A DNA stretch of 64,000 nucleotides from Magallana angulata (lineage: Eukaryota > Mollusca > Bivalvia > Ostreida > Ostreidae): contig NC_069117.1 of NCBI RefSeq assembly GCF_025612915.1, forward strand, positions 20,002,585 through 20,066,584, written 5' to 3'. Positions within the stretch are counted from its first letter, which is position 1. Every line of letters begins with the position of its first letter. Shown here piece after piece: positions 53,101-64,000 of this stretch. Made by a program: the position numbers and the translations under genes. The notes below the pieces were generated by a model that made no database searches, was not told the DNA's origin, and was given only the letters and a program-made list of their open reading frames with translations.

Positions 53101-56100
53101 CACGGAGCTACTACCTCACTGCTGGACTCTAATGGTGCCCTCTTCTGCCTCCCAGAATTTGGAGGAGTCTGGCAAGAAATCAGTGACCACAGACAAAGGC
53201 ATTCCAACCATATCTTTAACTTCATCACTCTGGATTCCAAAAAGAACTTTGCAGCTCTCATGAAAATATGGCTGGTGAGTTTATTGCCTGAGTTATAAGT
53301 TTTACTTACGGAATGAATTCAATATTTATTTGTTTTTTACGATATAAAATGGTTTGGGCAGTTCACGCTTTATAAACCGCAAAGCAGTTTATATAAAAGC
53401 GTAAACTGTTTCAAACCATTTTATATCGTATAAAACTAATAAATATTGTATTAATTGCTTATAATTTAATTTTTTTACTCTTCATTGTAGATAAAAACGG
53501 TCATTTGACCTTTAAAATGACGTAAAATTGTACAAAATTCAAACATAACGTCAGCTGTATTGATACGTTTCAGACGTTAGTCTTACTATGACGTAGGCAA
53601 CATTTCTTTATACGATATAAAATAATTTTTTAGCCAATCAGAAAGCACGTTACAACCAGAATTAAGTTATATAGTAATCAGGAGAACATAGGCTATACAT
53701 GTAGTATTTTATTTTAGTCAGAATGTGTAAGGAAGTTGATACAAATATAAATAATAAAAGATTGCGTTTTTTAAGAAAAATCAAAAACCTCACAAATGCT
53801 GATTATAATGCTGAATAATTTGATGTGTTTGTTATTAGACAAAATTTCAGTACTATTGATTTTATGGAATATCAATCGTTTCATGTATAATCTAATCTAT
53901 TTCTCTGACAGCCTGGGTTTGATCACAATCTGCGAGACAAGGCGGGAAACACCCCTCTGATGGTGGCTTGTCAGGTGGGCGTGTCTGAAATCATCTCCTT
54001 CCTGTTGCAGTCAGCTGTCTACCCACAATCCCTGTACGAGGATGATGATGCCATGTAGGAAACAAACATGATTATGAATAACTGTGTATTTATTGAGTTT
54101 GGCGACATTAATGAAAACACATATAATAAACTAAATAAAGTATTACTCAAATTTGAATTTTGAAATTAAAAAAATCATTTGTATTTTGAAATTTTAATGT
54201 GATCGAAATTTTTTTATGATTTTTTTCCAAATGGAAATAAAATATTTTTTTTGTCTTCTGTATTAAAGTATATGCATGGACGTGGTTTACTTAACACAAT
54301 CAATTTATCATTCATTGTTATTTATTTCTAAAAAAAAATCCTTTTCTAGTTACTGGTTTATTGTAATTTGTAATAAGTTTCTGATTTTCTGCTTCTCTAA
54401 CAATAGCTCCACTTATGATGACAATGACTCGGGGGTCCAAGACACAGTGCTAACCCCACCCACCAAACAGTATGGCTCCTACATAGATGGTAAACACCCC
54501 ACCCCACCCTTAATACATTTTGTTCCACATTAATTCAAAGATCATATATTCATCAACATGTATTTCACAAATGATGCTGATAGCTTAAAGATTGTCAGTT
54601 ACAATTATCTTTACTGATTCAACGAGTTTTACCAATTAACAAAAATTTGTATGTACGGTAAAAGTATTGTTATTTGTGATCTCATTCTTGATGCATCTTT
54701 CTTTACAGATGATTTACTCAGGAGCTTTGAGTTCTCACGTGATTATGGTAAAGAATCTTTTGCCATCAGGTAAATATGATTGTAAAAAACATTGATATTA
54801 CACCGTAACATACATCTGTGAATATAATTCTGTGTTCAATCTTCAGACTTTGGCAAATTTAATCCATGTGCTCCATGAAATAGGTTAAACTTTTTGGACA
54901 GATTAAAAAAAAAATTAGTTTCCCGGTAAGTAGATTGTACGCAATTTGTTACATTTTAACAATCTGCTTTGATTAACTGTTGAAAGGGGAATAACCTTGT
55001 CAATGCAAAACTTTTTATACAGTAGTAGACATGAAGTTTTTGTTGCCTAGGTAGGTAATCAGTGCATTGTTAATGATTCTACTTCTGCAACAGGCTTTCA
55101 ATATATATTACAATTTTAACTTTTGACCTAAAAAATTTTAGTAAAGTACATGCATTTCTGACATCTGATAACTTTTTATTGCTAGCATCCAGTGCTTACA
55201 TCTTCTACAATAAAGCAATTTGTTTCTGATTTTTGATCATACAAATATTGGTACTGTAGATTCCTATTTTAAGCGAGTACTTAATTCTGCAATTCAACCA
55301 TTTTGCATCAAATCATGAAAATATAAAATTGCGAACGCCAAATTTTTATCATACTTTCATTTAGTTTACATCTGACCGAAAAATAATAGCAAGATTATAA
55401 AATCCGCAAGATATGCTTCTCGCAATTTTACGCAAATATTTCGACTTGGATTGCGTCGTGTGCCTTTGCACGTTGCGTTCCTCATCCTGACCTGCATCGT
55501 CATCAACCTGATCGACAATGTCCAAACTGTCGGACTCTCGCATGTACGACGTCCCCGGCTCATTAGCCATGTTAAAAAATACAGGTTTAGCGATAAATCA
55601 ATGTTATCTGAGTTTAGGAACTGCTTATTTCTTCACACCACATGGCATGAAGAACTTCAAGAAGCAAAATGGCGCCCTGTAGCAGTGACGTCACTGATAA
55701 CAGGTCCAGCGCATCATGATCAACACGTGTTGAACGTAGTTTTATGTGCTAAAAAAAAACTCCCACATGGGAAAATCAAATAGAACATATGTTCTACAAT
55801 AGCAATGTTGCTATGATAACTCACCGGTAACGTTACCAGTGAAAATTCATTAGAAAAATCCAAAAAGAAAAGACATAAAATACCCGCGTCTGAACTATTG
55901 AAAGACACAAACTTCTATGATTACGTGACCTTGAACTTCATCTCATTTGAGACTGAGGCTCTCAATGGGGAAAAATTAAGAATCTACATTATCCTATGTC
56001 ATATTTGAATCTGCTTTACTTCTTATTCAAAATTAATGTGGACTGCTTTTCTTTTTCTTCTATTTCAGGTCAGAACAAAAGAACTCATCAAGTCGACTTG

Positions 56101-59100
56101 AAACATTGTTAAATGATGTAGATAAACCAAAGGGACTCTGTATTTTTCATGGTTGGTAATTTTTATTTTCAAGTAATTAATAGGAGCTACACATGCAGAA
56201 GTCTATATGATTAATTTAAAAGGCCTTCTTTAATGCTCTTTGATAATGCCAAACATAGAGACTTGCAAACCCTGCAAAATCACGACCAGAATATGTTTGG
56301 TAACAGGACTATAATACAGCAGTGCAGTCTGTAAATGTAAACAGTGTTCACTCATCTTATCTAAATTATATCATTAAACAATATCTACTGGTAATTCAGT
56401 ATTGAACAGTGACTTATTGAAACTAAGTTATGTTTGGTAACATTTAAGAAAGGTCTGGAGCAGATGTTCATTCAGCTTTTTAAAATAATTTATAATGAAA
56501 ATTTGACCCAAAGTTAATATTGATAAAAAACATTGAAACTTGTATTAATTAAGTTTCAGTAAGTGTAAGAGGAAGAGAATTTCTTTAGTTACATGTATTA
56601 TATGTCAAACAGTACAAACAGTACAATCAAAATAAATGTTAGCTTAATTTTGGTAATAATAAAGAGTTTAGTCACTGCTTAAATTCTAAAAATTCATAAT
56701 TTAACTGATTATTCTGTCTATAGTATACAGGTTATGATGATGTTTTAGATTGACTTTAAAGTTATGTCTGTGCTGTATCTCTTTGTTATATTGTATTATA
56801 TTTATGTTTGTAGATGGACTTGTGAGTCACGTCTGTGCTGTGTCTATTTGTTATATTGTATTATATTTATTGTAGATGGACTTGTGAGTCACGTCTGTGC
56901 TGTATCTATTTGTTATATTGTAATATATGTATGTTTGTAGATGGACTTGTGAGTCACGTCTGTGCTGTGTCTATTTGTTATATTGTATTATATTTATTGT
57001 AGATGGACTTGTGAGTCACGTCTGTGCTGTATCTATTTGTTATATTGTATTATATTTATTGTAGATGGACTTGTTAGTCACGTCTGTGCTGTATCTATTT
57101 GTTATATTGTATTATATTTATGTTTGTAGATGGACTTGTGAGTCACGTCTGTGCTGTATCTATTTGTTATATTGTATTATATTTATTGTAGATGGACTTG
57201 TGAGTCACGTCTGTGCTGTATCTATTTGTTTTATTGTATTATATGTATGTTTGTAGATGGACTTGTGAGTCACGTCTGTGCTGTATCTATTTGTTATATT
57301 GTATTATATTTATTGTAGATGGACTTGTGAGTCACGTCTGTGCTGTATCTATTTGTTATATTGTCTTATATTTTTTGTAGATGGACTTGTGAGTCACGTC
57401 TGTGCTGTATCTATTTGTTTTATTGTATTATATGTATGTTTGTAGATGGACTTGTGAGTCACGTCTGTGCTGTATCTATTTGTTATATTGTATTATATTT
57501 ATTGTAGATGGACTTGTGAGTCACGTCTGTGCTGTATCTATTTGTTATATTGTATTATATTTATTGTAGATGGACTTGTGAGTCACGTCTGTGCTGTATC
57601 TATTTGTTATATTGTATTATATTTATTGTAGATGGACTTGTTAGTCACGTCTGTGCTGTATCTATTTGTTTTATTGTATTATATTTATTGTAGATGGACT
57701 TGTGAGTCACGACTGTGCTGTATCTATTTGTTTTATTGTATTATATTTATTGAAGATGGACTTGTGAGTCACGTCTGTGCTGTATCTATTTGTTATATTG
57801 TATTACATTTATTGTAGATGGACTTGTGAGTCACGTCTGTGCTGTATCTATTTGTTATATTGTATTATATTTATTGTAGATGGACTTGTGAGTCACGTCT
57901 GTGCTGTATCTATTTGTTATATTGTATTATATTTATTGTAGATGGACTTGTGAGTCACGACTGTGCTGTATCTATTTGTTTTATTGTATTATATTTATTG
58001 AAGATGGACTTGTGAGTCACGTCTGTGCTGTATCTATTTGTTATATTGTATTACATTTATTGTAGATGGACTTGTGAGTCACGTCTGTGCTGTATCTATT
58101 TGTTATATTGTATTATATTTATTGTAGATGGACTTGTGAGTCACGTCTGTGCTGTATCTATTTGTTATATTGTATTATATTTATTGTAGATGGACTTGTG
58201 AGTCACGTCTGTGCTGTATCTATTTGTTATATTGAATTATATGTATTGTAGATGAACTTGTGAGTCACGTCTGTGCTGTATCTATTTGTTATATTGTATT
58301 ATATTTATGTTTGTAGATGGACTTGTGAGTCACGTCTGTGCTGTATCTATTTGTTATATTGTATTATATTTATTGTAGATGGACTTGTGAGTCACGTCTG
58401 TGCTGTATCTATTTGTTATATTGAATTATATGTATTGTAGATGGACTTGTGAGTCACGTCTGTGCTGTATCTATTTGTTATATTGTATTATATTTATGTT
58501 TGTAGATGGACTTGTGAGTCACGTCTGTGCTGTATCTATTTGTTATATTGTATTACGTTTATTGTAGATGGACTTGTGAGTCACGTCTGTGCTGTATCTA
58601 TTTGTTATATTGTATTACGTTTATTGTAGATGGACTTGTGAGTCACGTCTGTGCTGTATCTATTTGTTATATTGTATTACGTTTATTGTAGATGGACTTG
58701 AGAGTCACGTCTGTGCTGTATCTATTTGTTATATTGTATTACGTTTATTGTAGATGGACTTGTGAGTCACGTCTGTGCTGTATCTATTTGTTATATTGTA
58801 TTACGTTTATTGTAGATGGACTTGTGAGTCACGTCTGTGCTGTATCTATTTGTTATATTGTATTACGTTTATTGTAGATGGACTTGAGAGTCACGTCTGT
58901 GCTGTATCTATTTGTTATATTGTATTACGTTTATTGTAGATGGACTTGTGAGTCACGTCTGTGCTTTATCTATTTGTTATATTGTATTACATTTATTGTA
59001 GATGGACTTGTGAGTCACGTCTGTGCTGTGAATCCAAACAATGGTTGTACTGCTCTCCATATGACTATTGACAAGGGGGATAACCCTAAGATTGTCTCCC

Positions 59101-60552
59101 TTTTGTTGGATGCCGATTCAAGTTGTGTGAACATGCAGGACAATAAGGGACTAACTCCTCTACATTACGCCAGTAGACAGAAACGGAAGAAATGTGTAGA
59201 GCTGCTTCTGGTAAGTTTTATATTAGTTATGAAAGATTAAGGTTAATAATTCATCCTTAATAAACACCAAAGACAACATCACAAAGCCAGTTCATATAAC
59301 CATTGTAAAGTCTTGTGTATGGTACGCACATATTCGAATATCTTATCAACACTTTCAAACTGGTGAGTTTACAAAAATCTTGATTGAAAATTTCTTTATG
59401 TTTTGGATGTGTACTATACATAACTTTGGGGGATGTGTATTATACATGAGACAGTTAATTAAAGATAAGTCATTAGTTAAAGTCTTATCAGTATAACATG
59501 ACACATGTGGGTAATGATAGATTTTTCAAATGAAGTAGTTTGTACAAGAAACCTTTGGTCCTTTTATTACACTCCAAAAAGTACAAAGATATTTCTGTTT
59601 TACTTCTGAGTGAGCATCACCCCCAGCAACCTGGCAATTCATTTTCATACAAAACTATTTTAATGTTTTAGAGTGTTGAAGAGATAGATGTAAACATCCT
59701 GTCTTTGAATGGCAGCCTGGCAGAAGACTTGACCACCGATAAATCAGTGATCAAACTGATCAACAGTCACAGAAAGGGACAGCCTGTCAGGTGGGGGAGC
59801 CAGTGTCTGTGTCTTTGAGAAATTTGAAAAACAACAATTTAGCAAGTGATGCAACTGAGTTAAGAATTCCAACATAGATCAAGTGTCTCAGTTGTTGTAA
59901 CTTAAGTACTGTGTATTCTGGGGGTTTTTTAGTGTGTCACAAAATTTGCGAAAAGAGTGAAAATGTTTAGCATTTTTAATATGCATCAATCATTTTGTGC
60001 AATTTGAAAGCTTCTTATATAAAATAATACAGAATATAATTTCTGTATATTCAATAATTCGCGCTGAAAAAGAGATTGCAAAAAAGCGAAAATTAGATCA
60101 TTGTGAAAATTACCAGATATACGTGAAAACAATTGAACATAAGAATGAAGAGGGATTATGAAAAATTAAATTTTAGTTGACGATTGGGACATTCAGTTCT
60201 CAAATACTAATTGTAATCTGTAGAACATATATTCTTTCTTTTACCCCAGGTGAATGGTACCTGTATCAGTGTACATCTTCACTGATCTTTCCAGGGGATT
60301 GTGTGGACTATATGTACATGTTATAATGTGATACACATAAAATGTTCAATTTGAGCAATAATACCTTGTCCTCTTATAGTTACATTATATATTGACAATT
60401 TCAGACAGAGGACCGACCCAGAAAGTTGTGGTGCTTCTGTGGTGTCCGATTTTGGTCTCCGCTCCACCCCCAGCACACAGAAGGCATCCACTGTCAATTT
60501 TGAGAAAATTCAAGGAAGATTTGAAGCTCTCAAGAGACAGAAAAAGGAGTAG
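43312..60552 (+). CDS. Large ankyrin-repeat protein, 23 coding exons
   Basis: Twenty-three exons joined at GT-AG junctions give one open frame of 3516 nt (1171 residues plus TAG at 60550). All phases agree. The protein has an unfamiliar Cys/His-containing N-terminal region (residues 1-281), a dozen or so ankyrin repeats from about 285 to 1100, and a short basic coiled tail (NFEKIQGRFEALKRQKKE). No signal peptide or membrane segment is seen, so it is probably an intracellular scaffold. I do not recognise the family and assign no function. It is head-to-head with KRIT1, another ankyrin protein, but the sequences are not close enough to suggest a recent duplication. Exon boundaries are inferred without transcripts. 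Confidence 0.82.
44570..52662 (+). other. Ankyrin gene exons 2-15: central ankyrin repeats
   Basis: Exons: 44570-44692, 45025-45203, 45602-45674, 48205-48332, 48557-48660, 49172-49331, 49768-49862, 50198-50261, 50376-50473, 50750-50870, 51083-51153, 51733-51838, 52110-52184, 52440-52662 (residues 282-821). Clear repeats include DGLTPLMIAAVEGS, NGRTALHYATQYNHVNIV, TGMTALSMAAMKGHATVV, WPLFLAVENGHLEIVRLL, GSTLLHTAAQMGRGEVMDYL and NKTALQVAAEKGYLKIV. Several repeats are split by phase-2 introns after the second helix. Exon 15 is markedly GC-richer than its neighbours. Confidence 0.82.
53321..53447. repeat. Imperfect inverted repeat (foldback element) in ankyrin gene intron 16
   Basis: The arms contain ACGATATAAAATGGTTTG on the left and its reverse complement on the right, bounded by AATATT on both sides. 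A third partial copy of the end (ATACGATATAAAATAATTT) occurs near 53609, so the whole element may reach about 53650. Confidence 0.65.
55361..55693 (-). other. GC-richer island with CRE and a 69-codon minus frame
   Basis: Inside intron 19. A palindromic TGACGTCA (55686-55693) lies upstream of a minus-strand ATG at 55570. The frame opens with an acidic stretch (SDSLDIVDQVDDDAGQDEE) and closes at 55361. The composition differs from the surrounding AT-rich intron. It could be a first exon of a nested gene, or a piece of an old repeat; I see no homology. Confidence 0.3.
56749..59029 (+). repeat. Minisatellite of duplicated 3' splice sites (about 37 copies)
   Basis: 62-bp units (some 65 bp) run head to tail. 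Each holds about 34 bp of intron end (TATTTATTGTAG or TTATGTTTGTAG) plus the first 28 bp of coding exon 21 (ATGGACTTGTGAGTCACGTC and onward). Exon-like starts are at 56814, 56876, 56941, 57003, 57065 and so on to 59002; the last is the real exon. A diverged unit begins at 56749. A TTGTAG/TTTGTAG acceptor is kept in 34 of the 36 clear units. Confidence 0.95.
59002..60552 (+). other. Ankyrin gene exons 21-23: C-terminal repeats and tail
   Basis: Exons: 59002-59210, 59672-59790, 60405-60552 (residues 1014-1171). The ankyrin repeats are GCTALHMTIDKGDNPKIVSL and KGLTPLHYASRQKRKKCVEL. The first ten residues (DGLVSHVCAV) are coded by the sequence amplified in the upstream minisatellite. The tail is basic and ends KRQKKE. 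Confidence 0.82.
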
Positions 60553-62496
60553 TCCTTGAAGGTGATACTTTCAGCATCTGTGATACTTGAGTTTTATGTT
60601 TAAATCAGTTTTGATAAGGCAAGTGTGCAATATATACCAGTAGGACCAGGAGATTAATTGAACATTCCACTTGATATTTCCCATCAAAAGGGTCATTTTA
60701 GAATATTCTATCACGTCTTTAAAGACTATTCTTAAAAAAGAGATTATATTGTGTAATTTGTTTGGAATACTGTGTATAGAATACAAATACATATCATCTG
60801 TGTGCTTTCTATAACAGTTGCAAATATCAAAACACTGTTAACAAACCAACAGAATTCCTCACAAAGTCCTATTTATGATATTAATTCTATAAATATAGAT
60901 TTTTTTAATACTCTTGTCATCAAAAGTTTTCAATTGAATATTTCAATTTTAATGTTTTTACTTTTCTGGTCACTATATATCAAGGTTTTTAATATATTAT
61001 CAAATACCCTGTAATTTTTGGAAATCTACAACAACATTTTTTAAAAAACATATCTTTTAAAAATACAATTTACTGAAAAAAGTGGCATCATAAAAGACTT
61101 TAATGCTTGAAAGTTATTCTGAGATTGCATTAAATATTAAAGGCTTTCAATTGGTTTTATATTTTGAACTTTGTTCGACATTATGATGTGTTGCAATGGT
61201 GTAAGTAGGTGAGGTATATACCACTTAGTGGGACACTAGTCAGATCAAGAAAACAAATTTAAGATTGATATCATTTATATTATTCAGAGACATCTCCTCA
61301 AATACTAGCTCTCACATATAAATATTTATCTCACCCAAGTATTCGCCTCAGTCTAGTTGACAGGTATGCAAATTACACAGACAGTTGAGTAATGTTACAC
61401 TCTATGTTTAGATGCATATATTATAAAGGATTACACCAAGTGGTAGTGTAAGTCGTAGCATTGATGTAACCTTGATAAACTACTGTACAGGTATATCAAA
61501 TTGTCCCTGATAAAAGACAGATACATGTATATTATCATGAAACACTGTCTTTCATTTTTTGCATAATTGCCATGAGTAGAGTATTATCAAAATGAAATCA
61601 AAATAAATCAGTTCTTAAGCACTTTTCTAAACATACCATCAAAGCTTTTGATGAAATAAGTGGTTTATATATACCGGTACATGTTTATTCATTTTGGGAT
61701 ACAAGCTGTATATGTATACCCATACTAAATGGGAGGTTTGTCTATAGGGTTGTATGATATTGTTGAATACATAATGAGATAATGAAAACTCCTAAAATGA
61801 TAGTTGAAAACTTTGCAAATGGCTGTTAGAGGTTGGTTTCTTATTAAGATTTATCTGTAAGCTGAATGCTCCAGCAACCGAAACAGTTGCCAAAAGTTTT
61901 TTCTACCTAAATTCTATCTAAATACATTGCATATTTGTTAGCTATTTTAAAGTGTTCATTCCGTCAAAGCATAGTAACTTTCAGGGCTGATATATACTTT
62001 CGTTTTTATTTTCCACAAATACTACAATTCTTCCTATGACCTGTGTTAAGATCACCTCCATATAGCTATTTACCGCACCACATCTTTTATATGGCATAGT
62101 TTGTATATAATTGTTGCAGACAAAGAAAAGGGTCAGTAACTGTAATGAGTGTGATATTGGATATATGCTAAATATAGTTCTGTATGCTTAATTATGTCCC
62201 ACTTGATTAGCCGAAGGAAAGGAAGTAATCATTGTATATGCAGTTACTTTTATTCTGTTGTTCTTTTATTGTGTTTGTTGAATGGATGGTGTTTGTTACA
62301 TGTAACCCTATTTAATTTCGATATGTTTTAACTTGTTACGCCATCAGTGAGTATTCAACTGATATTACTTGTTATAGATTTTTTAAATTTTCTATTTGTT
62401 GCTGTTATTATATATATCAATAAACTTTCAAAACTATCTTGTTTTGATTCTTTACTCTTTTTTCAGAATTCATGTTTCAGTTTAAGTTTTTCATTT
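60553..62496. other. 3' flank of the ankyrin gene
   Basis: AT-rich, no coding sequence seen. AATAAA hexamers at 61602-61607 and 62419-62424 are possible polyadenylation signals; neither is convincing alone. Confidence 0.5.
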
Positions 62497-62505
62497 AAGG
62501 GCTGG

Positions 62506-62811
62506 CAATCGCAACCTCTCGGGCCTTTCCGGCAAGTTCGGAAAAACACCTCGAATGTATTAACATCACCGGATGTAAGAATTTTATACAAAATGGAGTC
62601 TCTTCCCATTAAAATTAGTATCGGCTAGACAGTCTTGTATGTCGCTTCTGTGTTATATTTTAATGGATATCGTTTACTTTAATGAAGTATAGCTCACATG
62701 TGTTGTATTTATATCAAGTTTTATAAAAAGGGGAGTTGTCATGGACGCCTAGTTAATACATTCGAGGTGTTTTTTCCGAGCTTGCGGGAAAGGTCCAAGA
62801 AGTTGCGATTG
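62506..62811. mobile_element. MITE with ~60-bp inverted ends (306 bp)
   Basis: The left end CAATCGCAACCTCTCGGGCC mirrors the right end read backwards, CAATCGCAACTTCTTGGACC. The match continues through CACCTCGAATGTATTAAC. Flanking AAGGGCTGG (62497-62505) and AGGGGCTGG (62812-62820) look like a 9-bp target duplication with one mismatch. The element is non-coding. Confidence 0.75.
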
Positions 62812-62820
62812 AGGGGCTGG

Positions 62821-63399
62821 ATGGCCGTGACCATTTTTTAGACAATATTAATCTCCTTGAGAAAAAGAGTTCTATATAAAGATAAAGAAAAGTATTCAAT
62901 TTTTAAGCTAATATTGGAATTTTTCTTTACAAAAAAATAGTTTGGAGGCTGATTTGGGTATTTTTGCAGAAAAACTACAATAGGAGCTCTTTATTTTTTA
63001 ACCACTTGTAATATGCACCAACTCCAGTTTATTTGCAAAGTTCTGAGAAAATTTACCATCTGGTTCTTTTTAGAGGCCATCTTTAAATAAAGGTACACTT
63101 ACTGTAGGAATATAAAGGAAATGTCATTTTCTGTACTTCGAAGGGGATTTAAAAAATGCAATGGCGATTTTCATCAAATTGTAGAACGGTATGTGATTAG
63201 TAATATCATTTTCTACCTTACATGTAAAAAAATATCAAATTCTATCGTCTGGTTTTTTAGTTGGGACCATCTCAAAATATCAAACAGTGAAAATAGGATG
63301 CATGTCTTAAAAAAATCTTCTTAAGAGCCACTGCACCAGAAATGCCAATAATTACAGCAAAGCTTGTATAAATAGTGAAGATTCTAAATTGTTAAAATT
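62821..63399. other. Intergenic, no gene seen
   Basis: AT-rich. One short open frame (63121-63324) has no recognisable content. Confidence 0.5.
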
Positions 63400-63960
63400 G
63401 TGACTGCAGGAACAATACTGGGGCCCCAAGAGGGGTTCAAAGTTTAACATAGAAATATATTGGGAAAATGTTTAAAAATCTTAAGAACTACAATGCTCCA
63501 ATTTGTGATATTACTATACTAGCATCCTTAAGTAATGTAGATTATAAATTAGTAAAATCATGACCCCAAGACCAATACTGAGGCCCCAAGAGGGGTTCTA
63601 ACGTAGAAATATATAGGAAAAATGGTTAAAAATCTTCTTCTCTTCTTCTCAATGCAGCTCTAATTTGTGAGAATACTATGCAAGCATCCTCAAATGATGT
63701 AGATTCTAAATTCTTGAAATTGTGACCCCGAGACCAATACTGAGACCCCAAGAGCTGTTCAAATTTTAACATAGAAATATATAGGCAAAATGTTTAAAAC
63801 TCTTCTTCTCTAGAACTACAATGCTCCAATGTGTGATACTAGTATTATTATGCAAGCATCCTCAAATAATTTAGCTTGTGTAACAAACTAATACAGGGTC
63901 CCAGGAGGTTTTACGTAGAAATAAATTGGTAAAATGTTTTTAAGAAAAACGAATATTAAA
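63400..63960. repeat. Degenerate tandem repeat, about 163-bp period
   Basis: The landmark CAATACTGRGG...CCCCAAGAG recurs near 63412, 63574, 63737 and (diverged) 63890. The shared internal phrases are ACATAGAAATATAT, CAATGCTCC and GCAAGCATCCTCAAA. It may continue past the window. Confidence 0.7.
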
Positions 63961-64000
63961 TGATACAAAGGCAGTGTTGTTCAGGTGAGTGATGTGGCCC

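Larger units (their letters stand above)
53069..56151 (+). other. Ankyrin gene exons 16-20
   Basis: Exons: 53069-53274, 53912-54054, 54407-54489, 54709-54769, 56069-56151 (residues 822-1013). One clear repeat, AGNTPLMVACQVGVSEIISF, is followed by an acidic linker (YEDDD, TYDDNDSG) and a Ser/Lys linker with no repeat signature. Exon 20 ends CAT G and uses the less usual donor GTTGGT. Confidence 0.75.

Noticed and set aside
55255-55345. Further MITE related to the one at 40269
   Set aside because: Starts TACTGTAGATTCC, but I could not find the matching inverted end.
57065-58877. Short frames inside the minisatellite (MDLLVTSVLYLF type)
   Set aside because: Translations of the repeat unit in arbitrary frames. 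The only coding use I support is the final copy as exon 21.
56749-59029. CRISPR-like array
   Set aside because: Units are contiguous with no unique spacers, in a eukaryotic gene; it is a minisatellite.

Overview
The window looks like a piece of a bivalve mollusc genome, oyster-like by overall character. It is AT-rich eukaryotic DNA with a tandem five-gene replication-dependent histone array, large GT-AG spliced genes and dense short non-autonomous repeats of kinds common in bivalves. The species call is inference; the gene calls rest on the sequence. Region 1 (1-26906) is the right-hand end of a tandem histone array. One unit is about 7.535 kb and holds H1(-), H2A(-), H2B(+), H4(-) and H3(-). 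Three full-length periods (starts 1, 7536, 15070) and a fourth cut short (22607-26906) are present. All genes are intronless, and each ends in a histone 3' stem-loop followed by a purine-rich U7-type downstream element. H2A and H2B share a divergent promoter. The units are almost identical. Every length difference I can find lies in two poly-C tracts in the H3-H1 spacer, and the only coding difference I see is one H1 codon in unit 2. The array stops inside the H2A/H2B promoter, so the last H2A has neither its H2B partner nor its CCAAT boxes. Region 2 (26907-30007) is intergenic, with a TTAA-flanked MITE and a LINE relic. Region 3 (30008-41390, minus) is a 15-coding-exon orthologue of KRIT1/CCM1. 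It joins to an 804-residue frame with a Nudix-like N-terminus, NPxF motifs, ankyrin repeats and a C-terminal FERM domain. Its first intron holds several dispersed repeats. Region 4 (43312-60552, plus) is a head-to-head neighbour of 23 coding exons that I joined by GT-AG junctions into a 1171-residue ankyrin-repeat protein with a Cys/His-rich N-terminal region; I cannot name its family. The most unusual structure is here: the 3' splice site plus the first 28 bases of coding exon 21 have been tandemly amplified into about 37 copies (56749-59029), filling the end of intron 20 with decoy acceptors, most of them carrying a donor-like GTGAGT eight bases inside. A perfect 48-bp-arm palindrome flanked by 11-bp direct repeats lies just upstream of this gene. 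Region 5 (60553-64000) is non-coding, with a MITE with long inverted ends and a degenerate tandem repeat of about 163 bp.
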